Origin: Thelonectria olida
Lineage: Eukaryota > Ascomycota > Sordariomycetes > Hypocreales > Nectriaceae
Reading direction: 5' to 3'
Length of the DNA stretch: 64,000 bases
Assembly: GCA_020736575.1 (NCBI GenBank)
Contig: JAGPYM010000012.1
Location: forward strand, 248,001-312,000
The first letter of the stretch is position 1. Every line of letters begins with the position of its first letter. Positions 56,014 to 64,000 of the stretch are shown here, in pieces. Position numbers and translations under genes: made by a program. The notes beneath the pieces were generated by a model. The model did no database searches. It saw only the letters and a list, made by a program, of their open reading frames with translations, and was not told the origin of the DNA.

Positions 56014-56736
56014 TTTGTTAGACAGTTTGTTACTTTGGGATATTTAAAATAATAGAGACCTGAACTGGACTGGGCGTTTTACTTAACCTTGTTTAGAACT
56101 GGAAGAGAGAGGGTTGCTAAGAAGAAGTTGCTATAAATATGTCCTCTTTTGCAGCTCCGCTAGTCTTGGCCAATCTCGCGTTGGGTTCATGCCATCACTT
56201 TATCTTTGCAGGTGATTGGGTTGTGAATATTGTTTAATGATGCCAGTGAGTCCTGTGGCTAATTTGACATGTGCGATTATGATACCCAGCCATCGAGTAA
56301 ATAGGATCACTGCCGAGATGTGCAAGTGAGGGGAGCCAGCAGTGCCACAACTTACGTAAACTACCCAACCTGCCTATCTGTTGGTGGCGTATTTGTTTCA
56401 ATTGGCCTCGTTGGTTCATTCCGCCTTGGCGCAATATTGCAGATGTACGGATATCAAGGCGATACTCTGATAGGGGCCAAGTCAGCACGCTATTCATGCA
56501 TGCACACCCAATGTGGCTTGCCGCCCGCCTTGAATATCATGGCGGAGCCCAGAAACATTGTGCCTTGTGACCCCAAAGCGGCTGCCCAGCCTCGAATGAA
56601 ACGCGCGCCTTAAAACTGGAATGCTCCTCGTAAAGGTTTCGGTTTGAGGATTCTCCCACACACCAACAGACACGCCAAGTGACGCCGAACAGATGGCACA
56701 TGTCCGTCTTCGTCTCTGACAGGGTTCATCGCAGTC
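56014..56736. other. Intergenic, includes duplicated upstream block and ankyrin-gene promoter
   Basis: TATAAATA at 56132-56139 and the ~60 bp after it resemble 55233-55300. The remainder is the promoter region of the ankyrin gene. The plus frame 56320-56613 has no domain. Confidence 0.4.
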
Positions 56737-59628
56737 ATGGATCCCATCAGTCTAGCGGCGAGCCTTATCGCCATCGGCCAAGGCATCGCGGCCATCCCCA
56801 AGATCGTCGAGGCCCTCCGATCGTCGATGCATCTCAGCGGCGAGCTCGCATCTCTGATGAATGAGGTGAGTTTGACGCAGAAAAGCAGAGGTATACATTC
56901 GAGTACAGCCTTAACACTGGTGCATTATCTCAGCTCTCGACACTCCAAGCGCTCCAACTCGAGGTCCAGACGAACGCCGCACTCTTGGGTCAAACTGGCA
57001 ATCTTGAGCAGATCAATACCCCGGAGTCTCCTCTGCTCCAGAGCGCACGAAAGAGCTTAAAGGAGTTGATCCTCGAGCTCAATTCTCTTCTTGACAAGTG
57101 CAGAAAGGCGAGCAAGGATGGTAAAGTCACACCAAAACGGCTCAAATTCTTTTGGTATTCCAAGAAGCTCAGCCAACTGAGTGATGCATCGAGAGTCATC
57201 AGACAAGACATCCAATCTGCCATGATTTCGATGTCTCTTCTCTCTCATCAGTAGGTCTTGAACAACAGGTACCTGTCGTCGGTCTAGGCTAATCAGTGAT
57301 GCTCGCTGGTGTGTAGCGGCCAAGGACGTTTGCTCCTCGAAATTCGCGCCATCACTACTTCTGCGGTACAAGAGACACGCGAAGGTGTAACCGAACTCCG
57401 TCGCCTAATCACAGCTGAACAGTCTGCAGATAACGGGATCACGACCGATTCGCCTGGCTTGGAAGACACACCTTCCGAACCAGGCACTGACAATGTTGCA
57501 GGCACTACTTCCGTGGATTCTGATTCAACAGTCACTCCTTCAAACGGTTCGGATAGCTTTCCATCGCCTCAGACGCCGTCGACCTCTGAGTATGTTGAGG
57601 TACAGACCTCGCTTCGTTTGCCAATACGGTGCAAGTCCAAATGCACTTGTCAATGCCATCGCGGGCACACAAACTACTCTAGCCCAGGATGGCTCAAGCC
57701 AATCCTCGGAAGCGTATTTCTCGACTACGGGAGCTTGCCGGTTCCGCAGCGCTGGAAGTGCGACCAAAGCGACTGTTCCGGTTCCGGCTCGAGTGTGCAA
57801 TTCAGTTATAACTTCCCTGTGTGGATGCTGAAGCGCCGTTTGTTCATCGCGCTGTCCGTTGGCAGTGCCTTTGGGACCGGTGCATCACTTCATCTTGACA
57901 TCCCTCGAGTGTTCCCGCTCCAAGAGAATCATTTGTGGGAGGCTATTCAGTTGGGCCAACCTCGACGAGTCAACGCTTTATTCCACTCTAAACACAAGTA
58001 CCTGCCGTCAGATGTAAATATGTATGACACAACACTACTCGCGGTAAGAATACACAGCGGTAGTTGAGTTAACGAGTGCCCCTTCTCATGTTGATTACAG
58101 CATAGCATCGACTGGGACCAGTATCATATCACCAGATTCTTAGTCGAGCAATGGAACCTATTGGAACACAGAGGTAGAATTGATAGGTGAGACAGCCATA
58201 GTCCACAAAAGATCCCAACTTTGAATGTTGACCCATATTCCACATACCAGGCATTCTGTCGTGCGGGCACGCCGCAGGATATTCTCCTTATCCACCCTTT
58301 CAGACGCGGATGCTTACTTGATTCGCCAAATCGCATCTCTGGAGACCGAGGAGGAGGACAGTCTAGAGGTTGAGTTGCGAAAAGCCATCACCGATGGCTC
58401 TGATATCCTCCCTGCGCTGGAGGAGAATCCCTTGCTGCTAGAAAGCGTTGGTTTCGACCAAGTCACGCCGCTCGCGCTGTCTTGCTGGTGTGGCAACTTG
58501 GATGCGACGCTCAAGCTGATTGCCAAAGGCGCGAACCTCAACTCTCAAGACTATGAAGGAACGACGCCACTCATGGCGGCTCTTCAGTGTGACAACTTCT
58601 CCTGTGCAACCGCGCTTCTCAGAGCCGGATGCGACAGAAATATGAAGACCAACGACGGACACACTGCCCTCTTCTATGCGTTGGGGGGAGGCCCGGAAGA
58701 GTCATTCGAGATCATAAAAGCCCTTATACATGGCGGAGATCTACAATTTTACCATCCAGAGGACGCGTCGACCCCAATTCACTGGCTGTGCAGCGTTCGG
58801 GGCCCAGAGCGGCTGGTGGAGGAGTGTCTTAATTTACTTGTCAACGCAGGCTGCGATATAAACCGACGAAACTCGAACGATTCATCGCCTCTTTTTTGGG
58901 CTGCAATCACGGAAAACGACATGATTTTGCGCCTTCTGATTAAGGCTGAGGCTAGGCTTGATTTCGTTGATAAGTTAGGGGGCAACATACTTCACAATGT
59001 CGCAGCACACGGAACGAAGAATGTTCTAAAGACCTTGAACGGATTAGAACTTGATGGCATCAACGTTGATGCGGTAAATTGCTCTGGAAAAACCCCAGTG
59101 GACACAATGTGGTGGCGAATTTACTGCTCTGAAGTCTTCTTTAATGTCAAGAGTCGACCTACAAAGGAGGAAATCGACCTCTTCGAGTCCCTTGTGCAGA
59201 AGGTGCGAGATCGAGCACTCAAGGCAGACATCAACGATCTCGAGCAAATTCTCGTCACTGTTTCCGGGAAAGATGGATCGGTGGCGATGGAAGAAACTGA
59301 CAGGATGAGGAATAAGATGGAAACGCTTGGCAGGGAGGAAGATGCAGAAACATTGAGGGTCATGAGCCTACAAATTCGCGATGAGATGTGGAGCGCGGCT
59401 CAAGAGACGGCTGAAGAGATGATCGAAGTCCGCCAGGAGCGAATCAGCAGGTCGCCCTTCGACGACTACTACAACTGGTACGCAGACCCATCTTGGGAGG
59501 GCTATAACCACCAGGCGTACTTGGATGAGGTGGCGAGGCGAAGAGCTCCTCCTAGGTTCGACGACTTTGAAGAATCCAGCGTTGAAGCATCCGACTCTGA
59601 GGAATACGATCCTGGGGAATCCGACTGA
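56737..59628 (+). CDS. Ankyrin-repeat protein with fungal STAND-type N-terminal domain
   Basis: Five exons: 56737-56865, 56934-57250, 57317-58043, 58101-58186 and 58251-59628 (878 aa). The N-terminus MDPISLAASLIAIGQGIAA, then a heptad-like helix LSTLQALQLEVQTNAALLG, is the type seen at the start of fungal NLR/STAND and related signalling proteins. A Ser/Thr-rich linker and a Cys/His patch (CKSKCTCQCHRGH) follow. Ankyrin repeats cover about residues 580-760 (for example VTPLALSCWCGNLDATLKLI and GTTPLMAALQCDNFSCATALL). The tail is acidic (SSVEASDSEEYDPGESD). No NACHT or NB-ARC ATPase is present. Probably a recognition or adaptor protein; partner unknown. Confidence 0.82.
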
Positions 59629-59894
59629 GGAGACATCAGAAAGAATGACCTATGGAGACCACAAAGACCAGGTCCCGTTCCCAGATTTCATCGCACCGAC
59701 GAACGGGGGAAGCTCAACACGATCACTGGGTCGCAGCTTCAAGGCTCGGCTGCCTCAACGAAGGCTGCAGTCTTGGGTGCGACTGGGGGTTTGTACACAA
59801 ATTGTATTACGGATACGTGCCACAGCAGTTCTTTTTGGCACATATGAGCGTTAGGCATACCCAGCTTATGGTACTCTGCCGCGGTTTTCCAATC

Positions 59895-61448
59895 TTAAAT
59901 CAACAGTATTCGCGCGCCCATATGCTCCATCGTTGTCCGCAAGCACCAAATTGACTCGGGCTCAGACCGCCGTAGCCGCCAGCACTCTTCCATGACAATG
60001 AGGCCCTTCCAGGTAAATCCAAGCACGTGTCCTGCCTCTTCTACGCGCTGAACCATTGCCCGGAATCTTGAATAATGGCCTTCCCCTGCCATGCATCCTG
60101 CAACTGTAAATGGCCAGCAAACTCGGATGAAGAGCCGAGATGGCAATGCTTCGAGAAGCTCAAGACATTTCGTCACAGTCCACTGCATATCTAAATTACT
60201 CCCGAAACCTTCGTGAGTGGCCACTGTTTGTAAGTAGACTAAAGCTGCGTACGCATGGAGAAGCGTGACCCAGGTGCTATCCGCCTCGGGGCCTACAGCT
60301 GAGTGTGAGAAACCAGAGGCTGCCTCTTGTATCAAATCTTGAATCCGAAGAGTGAGAGTCTTTGCTCTTTCGCCTGGCTCGGGCTGCTTTCCCTTTCTCA
60401 CAGAAGCAGCGAATATGCTCACTTCCTTGATAGCGATCATGACCGAGTTGTGACAGCCCATGATGCTTTGCGTGTCGATGAGATCTCTTCGGAGGAGAGG
60501 GAAATAATTAAAGTCTCGCGGGTTGCTACCTGTCATTCCATGTGCAGCCTCGGCCAAAATGTCGGTCCAAATATAGGTAGTGACGAAGAACTCCAGTGCT
60601 CGGGTCTCGAACGACGGCGTCGAGTTTGCAAGAAGCTGTCCTATGGCGCCGACGCCACTGGCAGAACTGCCGGGTGCGGCTATTTGTGTCTCGATCAAGT
60701 CCAAGATTGTGCCAGCAGCATTCCGGTGTACTTCCCACGCGCCTTCGGTTTCTCCGTAAATCTCTAGGCTCGAGAGCAGCAAAATGACAGCAACGGCCTG
60801 GATCGCTTTTGGGAGGAATGATCTGTCCAGTCGTTTCTGCTGCATCTCGACGATATAAGGCTGCAGACCTTGCAGCGCGAGCAGCCGGGACGTTCGAACC
60901 TCGGGTGTGACTTCGCAGCGGCCGTTTGTGTATCCTGTTTTCAAGCCCCATTCGAATGAGATGCACAAGCCACGGGATGCATGATACATGGGCTCGGAGG
61001 CGACAATGGTGTCAAAGAGCCATTTCCGGCCAGACTGCCGGTGGAGGTCGAAGAAACCCCACTGAAGCGGAAAGATAACGTCAAGAAATGTTTGTATGTA
61101 TCGATAGTTTGGGGCGTAGTCGCAGTCTCGCAGCGTCTGCGTGCAATTGGACCACGTGCGGTCAAGCCCTCTCAGATCTTGGACAAGGACCCCAGGAACC
61201 GTGTGCAGGTTCTTCTGCCTACGGCGGCTATAGGCTGTCTGGGCGGCGTTCCGAATAGCTTTTGCTTCTTCCGAGTCCAGAACTTGCTGCCAATTCTCCT
61301 TGCCTAGCATCCAAGCAGGTTTCTGGTCATGGGGGTAGCAATCGAGGTTCCGTGATACGCAGTTGGAACAAGCTGGTATGCTTTCGTCGCATTTCTTGCG
61401 TCGCAAACGGCATGTCCAACAGCCAGTCTTCGTCCTTGAGCCAGACAT
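59895..61448 (-). CDS. Zn2Cys6 transcription regulator
   Basis: Single exon, 517 aa. The binuclear zinc cluster is at the N-terminus: GCWTCRLRRKKCDESIPACS then NCVSRNLDC, with the CX2CX6CX5-6CX2CX6-8C spacing. A helical fungal regulator domain follows (for example FLDVIFPLQWGFF; VAVILLLSSLEIYGETEGAW). Members bind CGG-type half sites and control nearby or distant genes. The frame is open upstream but only with TTG, so the first ATG (61448) was taken. It is divergent from a SnoaL-like gene 574 bp away, which may be a target (inference). Confidence 0.9.
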   Translation of the reverse strand: MSGSRTKTGCWTCRLRRKKCDESIPACSNCVSRNLDCYPHDQKPAWMLGKENWQQVLDSEEAKAIRNAAQTAYSRRRQKNLHTVPGVLVQDLRGLDRTWSNCTQTLRDCDYAPNYRYIQTFLDVIFPLQWGFFDLHRQSGRKWLFDTIVASEPMYHASRGLCISFEWGLKTGYTNGRCEVTPEVRTSRLLALQGLQPYIVEMQQKRLDRSFLPKAIQAVAVILLLSSLEIYGETEGAWEVHRNAAGTILDLIETQIAAPGSSASGVGAIGQLLANSTPSFETRALEFFVTTYIWTDILAEAAHGMTGSNPRDFNYFPLLRRDLIDTQSIMGCHNSVMIAIKEVSIFAASVRKGKQPEPGERAKTLTLRIQDLIQEAASGFSHSAVGPEADSTWVTLLHAYAALVYLQTVATHEGFGSNLDMQWTVTKCLELLEALPSRLFIRVCWPFTVAGCMAGEGHYSRFRAMVQRVEEAGHVLGFTWKGLIVMEECWRLRRSEPESIWCLRTTMEHMGARILLI

Positions 61449-62022
61449 GGTGATGGGCGAAGCAGTACGAAAAACTGTAGCCAACGAGCGCTTAATCGCG
61501 CGACATGATAGAGATCAGATAGCTCGATGTGATGCAGGCTCCCGAGACGCGAGCCAGGTGCGCCATCAGCAACGGTCCAATTATTCACCGGCTACGGATG
61601 GTTGGACGCCATCGAAGGAATGGGAACGATGTAACTGCGTGCGGCTTACTCGGCAATGATCTCGAGTCCAGACTTGATCCCGGATCCTGGACGCCGGGGA
61701 AGTGAAGAAGCACGACAACTGGCTAATTGAACTGCAGGAGCACTAAACCTCTTATCTAGCCAACCTTGGTTGACTGCGCTTAAGCTAGGCTGTTTTTGGC
61801 TGGATGCGATCCTTCGGGTGCTATGCAGTCCAGCACGTGTAGATGGCTATCACGGTTTGGTCGATGTAAATTGAGAGAAGATGAAGATGAAGAAGACGGG
61901 TATATAATAGAGCCGTTTCTCCTCTTCTTACCTCCAAATGAACTTGATCTGTACCAAACTTCTCCCATACACTCAGACAGTTCCCAACACCTCTCCAAAT
62001 TCTTGCAACCTTGCCCTTCGCT
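61449..62022. promoter_or_regulatory. Shared divergent promoter, Zn2Cys6 regulator / SnoaL-like gene
   Basis: 574 bp. A TATATAATA box at 61901-61909 lies about 120 bp before the SnoaL-like start. CGG triplets occur, but no confident Zn2Cys6 site pair is claimed. Confidence 0.5.
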
Positions 62023-62490
62023 ATGGCTAGCCTCGCTGTAAACCTCGGTCTATCAGACCGCGAAGCCATTCCTGATGCCCTCTACCGCAGCATAATCGGC
62101 CTCGATGCCAATGACCAAACCACCTTCCAGTCCGCCTGGCATAAAGACGCCACGTTTGTCTTTGACGGGACCCCGCCTACGGAGGGCCTCGACGCCATCT
62201 TGGCCACTACCTTCCAATTCATCGGTGCTGGGCTCGACACGACGCACATGGTGAGCAATGTTCGAGTCGACGTCAAGGACGGCGCAAATACGGCAAAAAT
62301 GACTGCCCATGCTCTGGCTCAGCATTATCGCAAAGGCGAGGGCCGCAACCCAAAGGCGCCACGCTTCTTGACAGGCAACATGTACTGGATTGATGCGGCT
62401 AAAGATGAAAGCAGCGGTGTCTGGAAGATGACAAAGTTTGAGATGAAGGTCATTTGGTGTGAAGGAGATGGGTCGATTGTGGGATTGTAA
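62023..62490 (+). CDS. SnoaL-like (NTF2-fold) protein, 155 aa
   Basis: Single exon. The order LYRSIIGLDANDQTTFQSAW, HKDATFVFDG, HMVSNVRVDVKDG, AKMTAHALAQHY and then YWIDAAKDESSGVWKMTKFE matches the cone-shaped SnoaL-like fold. Such proteins act as small dehydratases, cyclases or isomerases, or bind ligands. Fungal single-domain members near Zn2Cys6 regulators are common in catabolic or secondary-metabolite settings. A conserved His and Trp pocket is plausible, but the reaction cannot be named. No signal peptide. Confidence 0.82.
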   Translation: MASLAVNLGLSDREAIPDALYRSIIGLDANDQTTFQSAWHKDATFVFDGTPPTEGLDAILATTFQFIGAGLDTTHMVSNVRVDVKDGANTAKMTAHALAQHYRKGEGRNPKAPRFLTGNMYWIDAAKDESSGVWKMTKFEMKVIWCEGDGSIVGL

Positions 62491-62819
62491 TTAGCCACAT
62501 GTTGATGCGGGAATGAACAAGCTGACGAGATGACTCGGAAGTCTGGTCTTTGTTTTAGTTTTGCCTCTCACGAAGCATCTGCTCTCTCTTTACTACATGT
62601 ATTTGGTGCTCTTTTCAGATACCACCCCCTGAAGCAGCAATGGGTTTCACCACCTCTCCCAGTACCTAGGTAGCTGCTGCAAAACACTAGAGCGGTGGTG
62701 GACTCGTGGTCTGAGAAGATGGTAATGAAGACGGTATTATTTTATCTCCTTAGCTATCTCACTGCGTCCTAATAAGCGAATGCAATCTATATTAGGATAA
62801 TACTAATATAGGTAGAGAT
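62491..62819. other. Convergent 3' region, nothing recognised
   Basis: About 330 bp between the SnoaL-like stop and the end of the minus-strand pseudogene. AT-rich near 62740-62815; no gene seen. Confidence 0.35.
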
Positions 62820-63699
62820 CTATGCTTTTTTGAAAATTCGCTCCACATGTAATCCGCTCTTCCACCAGCCTTTGACCAACGAATCGTTGAACTTCTTTGC
62901 CTCTTGATGCTGATCGCTCTACAATAGCAGTAAGTAACCGACTTGAGTTTGATAAGAGCTTGGGGGCTCACCTTGTCTGCGAATTCTGCAGCTGCTTGAT
63001 CCGGATAACCCATGATGAGGATGATATTTTCAGGGTCTTCATTCGAAACACCAATGCCTAGGTAGTTGAATGCCTTGTCGCTAATATCGTTACTATATTA
63101 CCCCATAGTCGCTGCGAAACCATCATGGTGAGAAGTGTCTGTAGTCAGCATTGCGACCTCGTAATATCCGCATTGAGGAGTAACCGATGAGCCAGGTAAG
63201 GTGACATGGTGGCTAGCCATGATCAGTGCGAGCCTCGGGATTTCATAGTAGCCTGCTCTCACCGTATCATTGACGGGTTCTCTTCGTTAATAATCTCTCC
63301 CCAGAAAGCCAATGCAGACTTCAATGACGTATCTATCACCTAGTTAGGTTATTGTCGAATGGGTATGAACTCGCCCCGTGTCTTCTTACTGTTTGAGTCT
63401 TCAAACTCCTTCTTCTCAGCCGCAGTAGTCCAGTCGAAAATTGCTACAGTGTGGCCGTCTCTGTGGCGGAATCTCCAAGACGACATTGTCGAAAGGCAGG
63501 AAATTGTGTCGTTGCTTGCATGGCCGAGGAGAGTGTATTTTAAAACTTGACAGGGTTTAAGTTATTATGTGATTGAACCAAAGGTGCTGGACAACGTACA
63601 ACATACAACAGAGGAGTCCACGGGCGCCTTTTTAAAGCTGGCAATGTCTGTCAGGCGTCCTGGGCCTTCAGATGCAGGAAATACAAAAGGCAACGGCAT
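62820..63699 (-). pseudogene. Broken multi-exon gene, unknown family
   Basis: Exon-like pieces can be followed on the minus strand from ATG 63699 (MPLPFVFPASEGPGRLTDIA) through TMSSWRFRHRDGHTVAIFDW and LKSALAFWGEIINEENP to GYPDQAAAEFADK, then a 53-nt intron (62919-62971) and a C-terminus ending KSGLHVERIFKKA. Between them the frame breaks twice: a one-base shift near 63274-63278 (after EENP) and an in-frame TAA at 63098-63100. The family is not recognised. The lesions could be assembly errors, but two in one gene point to decay. Confidence 0.6.
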
Positions 63700-64000
63700 C
63701 GCGCGTCGTTATTAGTTGCAGATTTAAGACGCAAAAATGTCCCCAATGCTTCTTTGGCTTGACGACCTCGCAGTAGAGCTGGGTCGTTGATATATTTTAT
63801 ACTCTATTGTGGCCGCACCTTGCTGATTCCGGCTCAGAAGAGAGGACTTGCCCTCTAACATATGACACTATCATCCCAGAAAGCTGGCTAAGGGTATCCG
63901 ATCAAGCACCGGCTGGCTTGTGTACGGATCCGGGCTCCGGTAGTCTGAGTGTCGTGGTATCGGGGTGTCGGGAGGCCGGGGAGTGTCGGAGGCCGGGGAG
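63700..64000. repeat. Right edge with short G-rich tandem repeat
   Basis: The last ~36 bases (63965-64000) hold two copies of GTGTCGGAGGCCGGGGA, the first with one extra G. The array may continue past the window. The rest shows no gene. Confidence 0.5.

Noticed and set aside
1..64000. Prophage, operon, CRISPR or riboswitch features
   Set aside because: The sequence is eukaryotic (introns, fungal families); none of these patterns was seen.

Overview
The window reads as nuclear DNA of a filamentous ascomycete, most likely a Sordariomycete (the Hypocreales fit is inference from gene style, not a database match). The reasons are many 49-65 nt GT-AG introns with CTAAC/CTGAC-like branch points, fungal-only families (ChAPs, HIR3, HET, WSC, Hce2, fungal rhodopsin-domain proteins, Zn2Cys6 regulators) and a tRNA-Tyr with an intron. 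No operons, CRISPR arrays or bacterial signals were seen.

About 0.7-28 kb is a conserved core block: tRNA-Tyr; HIR3 (histone regulator, HIR complex); a ChAP/exomer protein (BUD7/CHS6 type); GPN-loop GTPase 1 (NPA3); RPB12 (shared RNA polymerase subunit); an unusual HD-domain plus adenylate-kinase-like fusion; a HIT-family protein; two unrecognised genes that overlap tail to tail; a very acidic nuclear-type protein; and a bHLH regulator whose frame is broken at a C5G4 run.

About 28-37.5 kb is a metabolic and secretory accessory block: aldo/keto reductase and old-yellow-enzyme genes facing each other, a rhodopsin-domain membrane protein, an Hce2 (Ecp2-like) effector candidate without a clear signal peptide, an acetoin/diacetyl-reductase-like SDR, a decayed SDR and a secreted WSC protein.

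About 39-64 kb is a fast-evolving allorecognition-like and decay-rich block: a HET relic; a trypsin-like protease fused in frame to a complete seven-knuckle Gis2/CNBP-type protein, with a membrane protein divergently transcribed beside it; a two-domain CHR (chromate-type) transporter; a histidine phosphatase; a HET gene with a G7 frameshift at its conserved end; a MULE transposase fragment; a kinase-like relic; a tandem duplication of a cysteine-rich mini-gene, one copy with a nonsense codon; an ankyrin protein with a STAND-type N-terminus; a Zn2Cys6 regulator divergent from a SnoaL-like gene; and a final multi-lesion pseudogene.

The most interesting items are the protease-Gis2 chimera and its divergent partner, the HD/degenerate-kinase fusion, and the duplicated cysteine-rich mini-genes. 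Exon boundaries were assigned by eye from splice signals and reading phase; each intact multi-exon model sums to a whole number of codons.
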